A DNA stretch of 64,000 nt. Source: Bacillota bacterium. GTDB lineage: Bacteria; Bacillota; Clostridia; Lachnospirales; Lachnospiraceae. The translations under genes and the position numbers were made by a program. The notes below the pieces were generated by a model. That model was not told where the DNA came from and did no database searches. It saw only the letters and a program-made list of their open reading frames with translations. The stretch spans positions 51,063 through 115,062 of the forward strand of contig JAEZGY010000048.1 in NCBI GenBank assembly GCA_023416695.1, read 5' to 3'. Shown piece after piece: positions 1 to 7,818 of the stretch; the stretch's first letter is position 1; the number at the start of each line of letters is the position of its first letter.

Positions 1-1
1 G

Positions 2-556
2 GTGGATGCTATTACTAGAACAGAGCCAGCTGCAGATTCTGAGGTTCCAGAGGGAAGTAAGATTATTATCTGGAGAAGTTCTGGAATGCCTAAGGTTTTG
101 GTTCCTGATGTGGTAAATAAATCAGCTACACAGGCACAGAATGCTATTAAAAAGGCTGGTTTTGTGTATAAAGAAGGCGATGCTGTATATAGTAATGATA
201 TAAAGAAAGGATTTGTAGTGAGTCAGTCTCCAGCTAAAAGTTCTTCCGTAGATAAGGGAGCAACCATTACTGTAAATCTAAGTCTAGGGCCAAAGCAGGT
301 TGAGTATAAATCTGATATAATCTCTATTACTGCCAATGATTTGGGGCTTTTAGGTCCAATTGCAGAATCTCATAATATAAAGGTGGAAGTGATTCAGGAT
401 GGAATTTCTCTTTATAAAGAGGCTACTATTACGTCTGACAATGACCTTCCATATGATTTTACTCCATTTACTTCTAAGTCTAACAGTAGTGGTAGTTTAA
501 AAGTGTATTTAGATGGTAATCTAGTTCCTGGAACGAAAGAAGTTACATTTAAATAA
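2..556 (+). CDS. C-terminal part of PASTA-domain Ser/Thr protein kinase (5' truncated by window)
   Basis: Only the last 184 residues are in the window; the kinase domain and membrane segment would lie upstream. The visible part is extracellular PASTA material: one clear repeat starts near MPKVLVPDVVNKSATQAQN and runs to a VNLSLG end, followed by a final region of about 85 residues of beta-rich character without PASTA signature. PASTA repeats bind muropeptides or lipid II in PrkC/Stk1 kinases. Directly followed after 19 bp by rsgA and then rpe and thiN, the order found downstream of prkC in Bacillus, which supports the call. The reading frame is open from the first base, so this is a partial gene, not a small one. 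Confidence 0.8.
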   Translation: MDAITRTEPAADSEVPEGSKIIIWRSSGMPKVLVPDVVNKSATQAQNAIKKAGFVYKEGDAVYSNDIKKGFVVSQSPAKSSSVDKGATITVNLSLGPKQVEYKSDIISITANDLGLLGPIAESHNIKVEVIQDGISLYKEATITSDNDLPYDFTPFTSKSNSSGSLKVYLDGNLVPGTKEVTFK

Positions 557-575
557 AACAATAAGGAATAATTTT

Positions 576-1457
576 ATGCATGGAAAGATAATAAAAGGAA
601 TTGGTGGGTTTTACTACGTTCATATACCTCGACATGGGGTATATGAATGTAGAGCAAAGGGGAATTTTCGTAACCAGAAGCTGAAACCTTTGGTTGGTGA
701 CAACGTAGAGATTGCTATTTTGGATGAAGATAAAAAGATTGGTAATGTAAGCACTATAATGCCTAGAACCAATGAATTAATTCGACCTGCAGTTGCCAAT
801 GTGGACCAGGCTTTAGTTATTTTTGCAGCAGCAAAACCTGCACCTAATCTGAATCTTTTAGATCGTTTTCTTATTATGATGAAACGTCAGCATATTAATA
901 CAATTGTATGTTTTAATAAGATGGACATTGTGAATCAAAAAGAGATAGAGTTACTTTTAGATACCTACCATAAGTGTGGTTATCAAGTAGTGTTTACCAG
1001 TGCAAAGCAAGAAGAAGGAATTAATGAGTTAAAGGCTTTAATAGACGGAAAGACTACAGTACTAGCGGGTCCTTCTGGAGTAGGTAAATCCTCACTAATC
1101 AATCTTCTTTACCCAGAGGCTAATATGGAAACTGGTAATATTAGTGAGAAGATTGAACGTGGTAAACATACGACTAGGCATTCTGAGCTTTTTTGTATCG
1201 GACGAGATACTTATTTATTTGATACCCCAGGTTTTAGTTCTCTATATTTAGAGGATATTGAAAAAGAAGAACTATGTGAATATTTCCAAGAATTTAAGGA
1301 GTTTGAGCCATACTGTAAGTTTCAAGGCTGTGTTCATATAAATGAACCGATTTGTGGGGTAAAGGATGCATTAGAAGAAGGTAAAATAAGTAAAATTCGA
1401 TATGAGAATTATGTTGTGTTATACAATGAATTAAAGGATAAAAAGAAATACAAGTAA
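576..1457 (+). CDS. rsgA: Ribosome small subunit maturation GTPase RsgA
   Basis: Late 30S assembly GTPase (YloQ/YjeQ/EngC family), 293 aa, the usual length. The GTPase is circularly permuted as expected: the G4 motif FNKMD comes first (about residue 109), then the P-loop GPSGVGKSS (about 166-174), then DTPGF (about 213-217). An OB fold occupies the first 70 residues. The C-terminal zinc motif is visible as C, C, H, C in CKFQGCVHINEPIC. Cytoplasmic, acts on the 30S subunit. It sits in the kinase-rsgA-rpe-thiN cluster. The stop codon lies within the stem of a hairpin (1447-1478). Confidence 0.96.
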   Translation: MHGKIIKGIGGFYYVHIPRHGVYECRAKGNFRNQKLKPLVGDNVEIAILDEDKKIGNVSTIMPRTNELIRPAVANVDQALVIFAAAKPAPNLNLLDRFLIMMKRQHINTIVCFNKMDIVNQKEIELLLDTYHKCGYQVVFTSAKQEEGINELKALIDGKTTVLAGPSGVGKSSLINLLYPEANMETGNISEKIERGKHTTRHSELFCIGRDTYLFDTPGFSSLYLEDIEKEELCEYFQEFKEFEPYCKFQGCVHINEPICGVKDALEEGKISKIRYENYVVLYNELKDKKKYK

Positions 1458-1480
1458 TAGATTTCTATTACTTGTATTTT
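1447..1480 (+). terminator. Hairpin overlapping the rsgA stop codon, probable weak or attenuating terminator
   Basis: A perfect 14-bp stem (1447-1460 with 1465-1478) with a 4-nt loop ATTT, followed by a short T tract interrupted by AA. The left arm contains the last codons and stop of rsgA. It lies inside a cluster of co-oriented genes, so it may only partly terminate. It also makes an rpe start at 1472 implausible because that codon would be in the right arm. Confidence 0.55.
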
Positions 1481-1513
1481 AATATTGAGAGACAGATGGA
1501 GGAATGTGGAAAT

Positions 1514-2191
1514 ATGATAAAGTTGGCACCTTCAATTTTGGCTGCAGATTTTGCAGTATTAGGTCAAGAAATTAATAAAGTGGAGCAGGCTGGCTGTGAG
1601 TATCTACATTTAGACGTAATGGATGGAAGGTTTGTTCCTAATATCACTTTTGGGCCTCCCGTAATTGGCTCTATTAGAAAGGTTAGTAAGCTAGTCTTCG
1701 ATGTACATCTAATGGTGGAAAAACCTGAGCGATATATAGAGGAATTTGTAAAGGCTGGTGCTGACATTATTACTGTCCATGTGGAAGCAGTAGAAGACCT
1801 TAATAATGCCCTTTCTATGATTAAAGCTCTTGGAGTGAAGGCTTCTGTATCTGTGAAACCGGATACCCCTATAGAGTCTATAAAAGGCTTTCTCCCTCTT
1901 CTTGATATGGTTCTTATCATGACAGTAGAGCCGGGATTTGGAGGTCAGACGTTAATGCCTCATACCATTGAGAAGGTAAGAGAATTAAAAGCCTTATGTG
2001 ATAAATCAGGACATGCCATTGATATAGAGGTGGATGGTGGAATTTCTATTAATAATGTTAGAGAGCTAATTGATGCTGGGGCTAATGTTATTGTAGCAGG
2101 TACCTCAGTATTTTCTGGTGATAGCAAAGAGAATGTACGGAAGTTTAAGGAGGTTTTTGCTGATGCGACTGGGGGAACTCAAACTAGGTAA
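1514..2191 (+). CDS. rpe: Ribulose-phosphate 3-epimerase
   Basis: Interconverts ribulose-5-phosphate and xylulose-5-phosphate in the pentose phosphate pathway. 225 aa TIM barrel with family signatures LDVMDGRFVPNITFG near the N-terminus, VEPGFGGQ in the middle and VDGGI toward the end. I chose ATG 1514 (protein begins MIKLAPSILAADF) because an ATGGAGGAATG Shine-Dalgarno region lies just upstream and because family members start here; upstream in-frame codons fall in the hairpin after rsgA. The 3' end overlaps the PilZ gene start by 29 bp, suggesting translational coupling. Confidence 0.95.
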   Translation: MIKLAPSILAADFAVLGQEINKVEQAGCEYLHLDVMDGRFVPNITFGPPVIGSIRKVSKLVFDVHLMVEKPERYIEEFVKAGADIITVHVEAVEDLNNALSMIKALGVKASVSVKPDTPIESIKGFLPLLDMVLIMTVEPGFGGQTLMPHTIEKVRELKALCDKSGHAIDIEVDGGISINNVRELIDAGANVIVAGTSVFSGDSKENVRKFKEVFADATGGTQTR

Positions 2192-2852
2192 ATCTATTGA
2201 AATCTATGTAACCAGAGACAGGTATAGACTTCGGTTAATCAGTAAGATTGAGGATGTAGCTCCTGATCACATTGCAGTAACCTTGATTACGGGCAACGGG
2301 AGAAGTTTTCATTTTCAGGAGGAGGATGAGGTCGAGTTTATCTATAAGGATGAACAAAGACTTTGGAGATGGTCTAGATTAACTGGCACTATGGAAATGC
2401 TAGATGGTACTTATGTACATTGTTTGTATGGACCAATGGAAGGGGAAAGCTACAATAGGCGTAATGCCTATCGTGTATATATTGGAGAAGATATTAAGTT
2501 TCACTGGATTAAGGAAAGTAAGAAGCAGTTATTACTAGATAATAAAGATGATATATCAGTTGTGGAAGATCCTACGCTTACAAAAAATGCACTAGGAGTA
2601 TTGAAGGATATTAGTGAGACTGGTGCAGGTATTTGTTGTAACGAGGATATAGGAGTTGGTGATGCTGTCAGCTTTAAGTTAATTACTCGTGACGGAATCA
2701 TTGAATCTGTTGGTGAAGTAGTAAGGATTTCTAATGAAAAAAATGGTTTATACCGTAAGCTTATTGGTGTTCGATTTATTGAAGTTTCTAATGTAATAAG
2801 CAAATATGTGTTTACTGTACAACGTCTAGAGTTGCAAAAACATAGTAAATAA
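2163..2852 (+). CDS. YcgR-like PilZ domain protein, putative c-di-GMP receptor
   Basis: About 229 aa with a YcgR-like N-terminal domain (residues 1-95) and a C-terminal PilZ domain. The c-di-GMP binding signature is intact: R100-N-A-Y-R104 and D149-x-S151-x-x-G154. Such proteins brake or tune the flagellar motor or other surface functions when c-di-GMP is high. Start 2163 is chosen because AAGGAGG lies 7-16 bp upstream; it overlaps rpe by 29 bp. Its position between rpe and thiN is not the Bacillus arrangement. A second PilZ protein lies in the flagellar operon (53690). Ligand and target are inferred only. Confidence 0.8.
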   Translation: MRLGELKLGKSIEIYVTRDRYRLRLISKIEDVAPDHIAVTLITGNGRSFHFQEEDEVEFIYKDEQRLWRWSRLTGTMEMLDGTYVHCLYGPMEGESYNRRNAYRVYIGEDIKFHWIKESKKQLLLDNKDDISVVEDPTLTKNALGVLKDISETGAGICCNEDIGVGDAVSFKLITRDGIIESVGEVVRISNEKNGLYRKLIGVRFIEVSNVISKYVFTVQRLELQKHSK

Positions 2853-2866
2853 GGAGCCAGTTGGTA

Positions 2867-3541
2867 ATGAAAAGAAAAAAAATAGGAGTAATACTTACTG
2901 GCGGGTATATAGAAGTTGAGCTTGTGCAAGATTATTTAATGACCCATGATGTTTTATGGGTCATTGCTGTTGATAAGGGGCTTATGACAGCACACAAATT
3001 ATCTCTGCCGGTAGATATGATTGTTGGAGATTTTGACTCTGTTGACAAAGAAATTTTAACTGCGTATAAGAATGGTGCATTTAAAAATAAACCAGAGGTT
3101 ATATCGTTACAGCCAGAAAAAGATATGACTGACACGCAAGTGGCTTTGGAGCAGGCGATTAAACGATTTGGTAAGCAGGAGGAGATTATAATTTTTGGAG
3201 CTACTGGTACAAGGATGGACCATGCTCTTGCAAATATAAATCTTTTAATGATAACATTGTGTTATGGAGTAAAAGCTTGTATACTTGACAGAAACAATAA
3301 AATATATTTACAAAGAGACAATTTTAGTCTGAATAGGAATGACTGTTATGGTGACTACGTCTCTTTATTGCCTTTTACGGAGAAGGTGACAGGGCTTACT
3401 CTTTTTGGATTTAAATATTCTCTAGACAAGTATACTTTAATGCAAGGAAATAGTCTGGGAGTAAGTAATGTGATGATAGAGGAGAATGTAAGTGTTACAT
3501 TTGACACAGGTATTCTAATAGTAATAGAATCTAAGGATTGA
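2867..3541 (+). CDS. thiN: Thiamine diphosphokinase
   Basis: Makes thiamine diphosphate from thiamine and ATP. 224 aa. Visible family motifs are AVDKGLMTA, VGDFDSVD and the FGATGTRMDHALANI block, followed by the C-terminal beta-barrel thiamine-binding domain ending near SVTFDTGILIVIES. The gene occupies the conserved place after rpe (yloS in Bacillus). ATG 2867 is preferred over TTG 2861 because AAGGAG at 2851-2856 is 10 bp upstream. A perfect 10-bp hairpin lies early in the coding region (2938-2965). Confidence 0.92.
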   Translation: MKRKKIGVILTGGYIEVELVQDYLMTHDVLWVIAVDKGLMTAHKLSLPVDMIVGDFDSVDKEILTAYKNGAFKNKPEVISLQPEKDMTDTQVALEQAIKRFGKQEEIIIFGATGTRMDHALANINLLMITLCYGVKACILDRNNKIYLQRDNFSLNRNDCYGDYVSLLPFTEKVTGLTLFGFKYSLDKYTLMQGNSLGVSNVMIEENVSVTFDTGILIVIESKD

Positions 3542-3583
3542 TGATAGGTTCTACAGGATAGATGGAAGGAAAGGAAGTATTAT

Positions 3584-4681
3584 ATGAAATTAGGAATAGT
3601 AGGATTACCAAATGTAGGTAAAAGTACTTTGTTTAACGCATTAACAAAGACAGGAGCAGAATCCGCCAATTACCCATTTTGTACAATTGACCCTAATGTG
3701 GGAATTGTACCAGTACCAGATAATAGATTAAAGGTATTAGGAGATTTATATAAAACTCAAAAAATAGTTAATGCAACGATCGAGTTTGTGGACATTGCTG
3801 GACTGGTAAAGGGGGCTTCTAAGGGAGAGGGACTTGGTAATCAGTTCTTATCCAATATTCGTGAGGTAGATGCCATTGTCCATGTAGTACGCTGTTTCGA
3901 GGATTCTAATGTTATTCATGTGGATGGCTCGGTAAATCCAATGCGTGATATTGAGACGATTCAATTAGAACTCATATTCTCTGATATTGAGATATTAGAA
4001 AGACGTATTTCTAGAGTTGCTAAAGGGGCAAAGATGGATAAGACCTTAGCTAAGGAATTAGAATTGTTAAATCGTCTAAAAGCACACCTAGAGGACGGAA
4101 AGCTTGCAATGAGTTTTGAAACCGAGGATGAAGAAGAAGCTGTATTATTTGCAGGATATAATTTGCTTACTGCAAAACCAGTGATTTATGCAACCAATGT
4201 TAAAGAAGATGATTTGGCCGATGATGGAGTAAGTAATGATTTTGTAAAAGAAGTAAGAGAGTATGCTAAAAATGAAGGTAGTGAAGTATTCGTAGTTTGT
4301 GCTCAAATTGAACAGGAAATTGCAGAGTTGGATGACGATGAGAAACAGGAATTTTTAGAAGATTTAGGCATCCAGGAATCTGGTTTAGATAAATTGATTA
4401 AAGCAAGTTATAGTCTCTTAGGTCTTATGAGTTTTTTAACAGCAGGTGTTCAAGAGACAAGAGCTTGGACCATTAAAAGGGGAATGAAAGCTCCTCAGGC
4501 TGCAGGTAAGATTCATACAGATTTCGAAAGAGGATTTATTTGTGCAGAGGTTGTAAACTATGATAATTTAGTATCTTGTGGAAGTCACGCTGCAGCGAAG
4601 GAAAAAGGACTAGTACGTTTAGAAGGTAAAGAATATGTGATGCAGGACGGAGATGTAGTACTTTTTAGATTTAATGTGTAA
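3584..4681 (+). CDS. ychF: Redox-regulated P-loop ATPase YchF (OLA1 family)
   Basis: 365 aa, full family length. P-loop GLPNVGKST at residues 5-13, switch region DIAGLVKGASKGEGLGNQFL, and the altered base-recognition motif NVKE that makes this branch of Obg-like proteins prefer ATP. A coiled-coil A domain follows and a TGS domain lies at the C-terminus (FERGFICAEVV). It is a ribosome-associated translation and stress ATPase. Good start with GGAAAGGAAG upstream. No terminator separates it from thiN or lgt. Confidence 0.95.
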   Translation: MKLGIVGLPNVGKSTLFNALTKTGAESANYPFCTIDPNVGIVPVPDNRLKVLGDLYKTQKIVNATIEFVDIAGLVKGASKGEGLGNQFLSNIREVDAIVHVVRCFEDSNVIHVDGSVNPMRDIETIQLELIFSDIEILERRISRVAKGAKMDKTLAKELELLNRLKAHLEDGKLAMSFETEDEEEAVLFAGYNLLTAKPVIYATNVKEDDLADDGVSNDFVKEVREYAKNEGSEVFVVCAQIEQEIAELDDDEKQEFLEDLGIQESGLDKLIKASYSLLGLMSFLTAGVQETRAWTIKRGMKAPQAAGKIHTDFERGFICAEVVNYDNLVSCGSHAAAKEKGLVRLEGKEYVMQDGDVVLFRFNV

Positions 4682-4727
4682 TTACCTAGAGATGTGTTGT
4701 GGCACTCCTTAGGTGGAAAGGAGCACA

Positions 4728-5603
4728 ATGTTTTTGGATGTAAGTATACGGTTTCCTAACCTGGGAATTGAACTAGATAATATAGGAAAAGCTGTTCATT
4801 TGTTTGGTTTTGATATTGCCTATTATGGGATTATTATTTCCATTGGTATGTTAATAGGGTATTTGGTTGCTAGATGGCAGGCGAGACGGACTGGGCAAGA
4901 TCCAGAATTGTATCTGGATTTTGCTTTAATTGCTATTGTTCTATCATTGTTAGGAGCAAGACTGTATTATGTAATCTTTAGGTGGTCCTATTACTCTGAA
5001 CATCCACTGCAGATTCTTAACATAAGAAACGGTGGATTAGCTATTTACGGTGGTGTAATTACTGCTTTTTTCTGTGCTATAGTCTACGCTAGGATAAAAA
5101 AGATATCTTTCTGGCTTCTAGCTGATACTGGTATCCTAGGTTTAATTACTGGTCAGATTATTGGCCGATGGGGTAATTTTTTCAACCGAGAGGCTTTTGG
5201 AGATTATACAGATGGTTTCTTTGCAATGCAAATAAAAAAGAGTGAAGTAGCAGCCGATAGTATAACAAATCAAATGCTTGAGAACATTAAGACGATTAAC
5301 GGTATTGACTATATTCAGGTTCATCCTACCTTTTTGTATGAATCCCTATGGAATCTTGGGCTATTAATATTTATGATTTTCTATTCAAAACATAAAAAAG
5401 TGGATGGTGAATTAGTGACACTCTACTTATTTGGCTACGGTTTAGGAAGGTTCTGGATAGAGGGTCTTAGAACAGACCAATTACTTATATGGGGTACTAA
5501 TATAGCAGTATCACAGCTGGTAAGTGTGGGGGCGATGCTGTTAGGTGTTGTAATTATTGCATATCGAAGGCACGTAAAGAAGCAAAAACAGCTTAAAATG
5601 TAA
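4728..5603 (+). CDS. lgt: Prolipoprotein diacylglyceryl transferase
   Basis: Integral membrane enzyme that moves diacylglycerol from phosphatidylglycerol to the lipobox cysteine of prolipoproteins. 291 aa, about seven membrane helices. The Lgt signature GRWGNFFNREAFG is present with the preceding RNGGLAIYGGV loop, and the late GRFWIEGLRTDQL motif. ATG 4728 (MFLDVSIRFPN) is preferred over the upstream in-frame codon because AAAGGAG sits just before it. Last gene before the strong terminator at 5700. Confidence 0.95.
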   Translation: MFLDVSIRFPNLGIELDNIGKAVHLFGFDIAYYGIIISIGMLIGYLVARWQARRTGQDPELYLDFALIAIVLSLLGARLYYVIFRWSYYSEHPLQILNIRNGGLAIYGGVITAFFCAIVYARIKKISFWLLADTGILGLITGQIIGRWGNFFNREAFGDYTDGFFAMQIKKSEVAADSITNQMLENIKTINGIDYIQVHPTFLYESLWNLGLLIFMIFYSKHKKVDGELVTLYLFGYGLGRFWIEGLRTDQLLIWGTNIAVSQLVSVGAMLLGVVIIAYRRHVKKQKQLKM

Positions 5604-5699
5604 CATGGGACTAAAGTACTACTACGGGAAAGAATGTTTTTATTACTATATATTGTGCCATTCTTTTGATATTTTAAAATATAAACTAAATGTAGGAAA

Positions 5700-5732
5700 G
5701 GCAAATTCCTTGCAAGGAATTTGCCTTTTTTT
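5700..5732 (+). terminator. Rho-independent terminator after lgt
   Basis: Stem 5700-5709 with 5716-5725 (GGCAAATTCC and complement, potentially extended through the loop) followed by a run of seven T. It separates the rsgA-lgt genes from the mraZ promoter 15 bp downstream. Confidence 0.93.
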
Positions 5733-5746
5733 GTACCCAAATATGC

Positions 5747-5775
5747 TTGAATAATTCCCAAAAATATATTAAAAT
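5747..5775 (+). promoter_or_regulatory. Sigma-A promoter of the mraZ (dcw) operon
   Basis: TTGAAT (5747-5752), a 17-bp spacer and TAAAAT (5770-5775). Expected start of transcription near 5782, which places the AAGTGG operator array immediately downstream. Read directly from sequence; not a computed score. Confidence 0.75.
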
Positions 5776-5783
5776 AACGGTAT

Positions 5784-5830
5784 AAGTGGAGCGAAGTGGT
5801 GGAAAGTGGTGGAACAGACCAACAAAGTGG
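5784..5830 (+). promoter_or_regulatory. MraZ operator: phased AAGTGG repeats
   Basis: AAGTGG occurs at 5784, 5794 and 5804, exactly 10 bp apart, and again at 5825 (21 bp on). MraZ is known to bind GTGG-type direct repeats spaced about one helical turn apart in front of its own operon. The array begins at the predicted transcription start, which suggests autorepression. Intervening bases are not conserved, as expected for a site read by the AbrB-fold ring. Confidence 0.85.
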
Positions 5831-5881
5831 TGGTATGTGAATTGGTTTCAGCGCTTTCTCTTGATAAAGCAGGTGAATGCT

Positions 5882-6310
5882 ATGTTCATGGGGGAATACA
5901 ATCATACAATTGATTCTAAAAGTAGAATTATTGTACCAGCCAAATTTAGAGATGCATTAGGAGAAGAATTTGTGGTTACTCTAGGTTTAGATGGCTGTTT
6001 ATTTGTGTACCCAAAAGAGGAATGGACAAGCTTTGTATCACAGCTAAAAGAACTTCCTGGGAGTAAAGAGGCCAGACAGTTGCAACGTTACTTTATGGCA
6101 GGAGCTGCTTCTTTAGAGATAGACAAGCAGGGTAGAATATTAATACCATCCAAACTGAGGGAACATGCAGCGTTAGAGAAGGATGTAGTTTTTGTTGGAG
6201 TACTTAACAAGGTGGAAATCTGGTCTAAGGAACGTTGGGTAGACAACAATGATTACAGTGATATGGATGAAGTGGCTGAACATATGTCAGAGTTTGGTTT
6301 AAGCTTTTAG
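5882..6310 (+). CDS. mraZ: Transcriptional regulator MraZ
   Basis: 142 aa with two SpoVT/AbrB-like domains; the first begins MFMGEYNHTIDSKSRIIVPAKF and the second has the matching EIDKQGRILIPSKLREHA block. Forms a ring that binds phased GTGG repeats and controls the division and cell wall cluster. Start 5882 is chosen because AGGTGA ends 6 bp upstream and homologues start MFMGEY; upstream in-frame codons run through the operator. Followed after 11 bp by rsmH. Confidence 0.95.
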   Translation: MFMGEYNHTIDSKSRIIVPAKFRDALGEEFVVTLGLDGCLFVYPKEEWTSFVSQLKELPGSKEARQLQRYFMAGAASLEIDKQGRILIPSKLREHAALEKDVVFVGVLNKVEIWSKERWVDNNDYSDMDEVAEHMSEFGLSF

Positions 6311-6321
6311 GAGGAAATTCG

Positions 6322-7257
6322 ATGGAATTTAAACACTATTCAGTATTACTTGAGGAAACTATTGAGAATCTGAATATTAAAGAATATGGAATATATGTGG
6401 ATGGTACCTTGGGTGGAGCGGGACATGCTAGTGAGGTGTGTAGTCACCTTAAAACACCAGGTAGGTTTATCGGAATAGATCAGGATGCAGATGCAATTAA
6501 GGCGAGTAGCGAAAGACTTGCTCCTTATAAGGATATTGTAACTATTGTCAGAAGTAATTATTGCAATATGAAGCAGGTGCTGAATGAATTAGGAATTGAA
6601 AAAGTGGATGGAATTGTCCTGGATTTAGGGGTTTCATCTTACCAGCTAGATACTGTTAAGAGGGGATTTTCTTATCGGGAAGATGCGCCACTTGACATGA
6701 GAATGGACGACCGTAGTGAGTTAACAGCGAAAGATATTGTAAATAGTTATAGTGAAATGGAATTGTACCACATTATTAGGGATTATGGGGAAGATAAATT
6801 TGCAAAAAATATTGCAAAACACATTGTTAGAATGCGAAATGAGTCCCCTATAGAAACAACATTTCAACTGACTGAAGCAATCAAGGCTGCTATTCCAGCA
6901 AAGATCAGAATGAATACAGGTCATCCAGCAAAGAAGACCTTCCAAGCAATTCGTATTGAATGTAATAAAGAACTAGAGGTTCTTAAGGATACACTGAACG
7001 AAATGATAGAAATGCTAAATCCGGGTGGAAGAATATGTGTGATTACTTTTCATTCTCTAGAGGATCGAATCGTAAAGAATATCTTTCGGCAATGTGAAAA
7101 TCCTTGCACTTGCCCACCTAGTTTTCCAGTATGTATCTGTGGGAAAAAATCTTTGGGTAAAGTGATTACAAGAAAACCTATTTTGCCAACTGGAGAAGAA
7201 TTAGAGGATAACTCCCGTTCGAAAAGCGCTAAGCTAAGAGTATTCGAACGAAACTAG
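6322..7257 (+). CDS. rsmH: 16S rRNA (cytosine(1402)-N4)-methyltransferase
   Basis: 311 aa SAM-dependent methyltransferase (MraW). SAM motif DGTLGGAGHASEV at residues 24-36, GIVLDLGVSSYQLD around 100, and the conserved FHSLEDRIVK. Methylates C1402 of 16S rRNA in the P site. Strong TAGGAGGAA Shine-Dalgarno. Second gene of the dcw operon, as in most bacteria. Confidence 0.96.
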   Translation: MEFKHYSVLLEETIENLNIKEYGIYVDGTLGGAGHASEVCSHLKTPGRFIGIDQDADAIKASSERLAPYKDIVTIVRSNYCNMKQVLNELGIEKVDGIVLDLGVSSYQLDTVKRGFSYREDAPLDMRMDDRSELTAKDIVNSYSEMELYHIIRDYGEDKFAKNIAKHIVRMRNESPIETTFQLTEAIKAAIPAKIRMNTGHPAKKTFQAIRIECNKELEVLKDTLNEMIEMLNPGGRICVITFHSLEDRIVKNIFRQCENPCTCPPSFPVCICGKKSLGKVITRKPILPTGEELEDNSRSKSAKLRVFERN

Positions 7258-7278
7258 AAATAAAAAAAGGGTGATTTG

Positions 7279-7809
7279 ATGAGTACTGTACGTAATTATT
7301 ATGAACGCTATCAGGAAGATGGTAATACAGTAAGAAAACTGCGTCCTGTAGAGCAACCAGAGTATGACATAAGAAGACAACAACAGCGTGAAGAATATGA
7401 GAGAACACAGCGAAGAGAGAGACTAGAGCAGAGTAGACGTCTGGAGAGAGCTAGAGGTATCGATTTACTCACCCTATTATTTTTTGTATGTGCTTTAAGT
7501 TTTACTGTATATATGACAATTGGTTATTTGAATGCACAATCTACTGTCCGCAGTTTGGAGAATGGTCTTACTTCTATTAAAAAAGAAGTTATGACTCTTC
7601 AAGATGAGAATGCTGCTATAGCTGATAATGTTCCAACTATGTCTATTACGGAAATCTACAAAATAGCTTCTGAGAAGCTTGGAATGGTATTGGCAAAAGA
7701 TAATCAGATTATTACTTATGAAAGTAAAAAACCTGATTATGTAAAACAATACGCCGATGTGCCTAATGGCGATAACTCAGACATATTAAATGAGATTTTC
7801 AACAAATAG
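7279..7809 (+). CDS. ftsL: FtsL-like septal divisome protein
   Basis: 176 aa bitopic membrane protein. About 60 basic, glutamine- and arginine-rich cytoplasmic residues, one membrane helix (about 64-86, LLTLLFFVCALSFTVYM), then a short extracellular coiled coil (NGLTSIKKEVMTLQDENA). The sequence is too short on motifs for certainty, but location between rsmH and the penicillin-binding proteins, size and topology all fit FtsL. It would pair with FtsQ/DivIB and activate septal PBP and FtsW. ATG 7279 chosen with AGGGTGA upstream. Confidence 0.8.
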   Translation: MSTVRNYYERYQEDGNTVRKLRPVEQPEYDIRRQQQREEYERTQRRERLEQSRRLERARGIDLLTLLFFVCALSFTVYMTIGYLNAQSTVRSLENGLTSIKKEVMTLQDENAAIADNVPTMSITEIYKIASEKLGMVLAKDNQIITYESKKPDYVKQYADVPNGDNSDILNEIFNK

Positions 7810-7818
7810 GGGGCTTTT

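Noticed and set aside
5786..5881. Upstream extension of mraZ
   Set aside because: It would translate the AAGTGG operator array and begin at the predicted transcription start; MFMGEY at 5882 is the family start.
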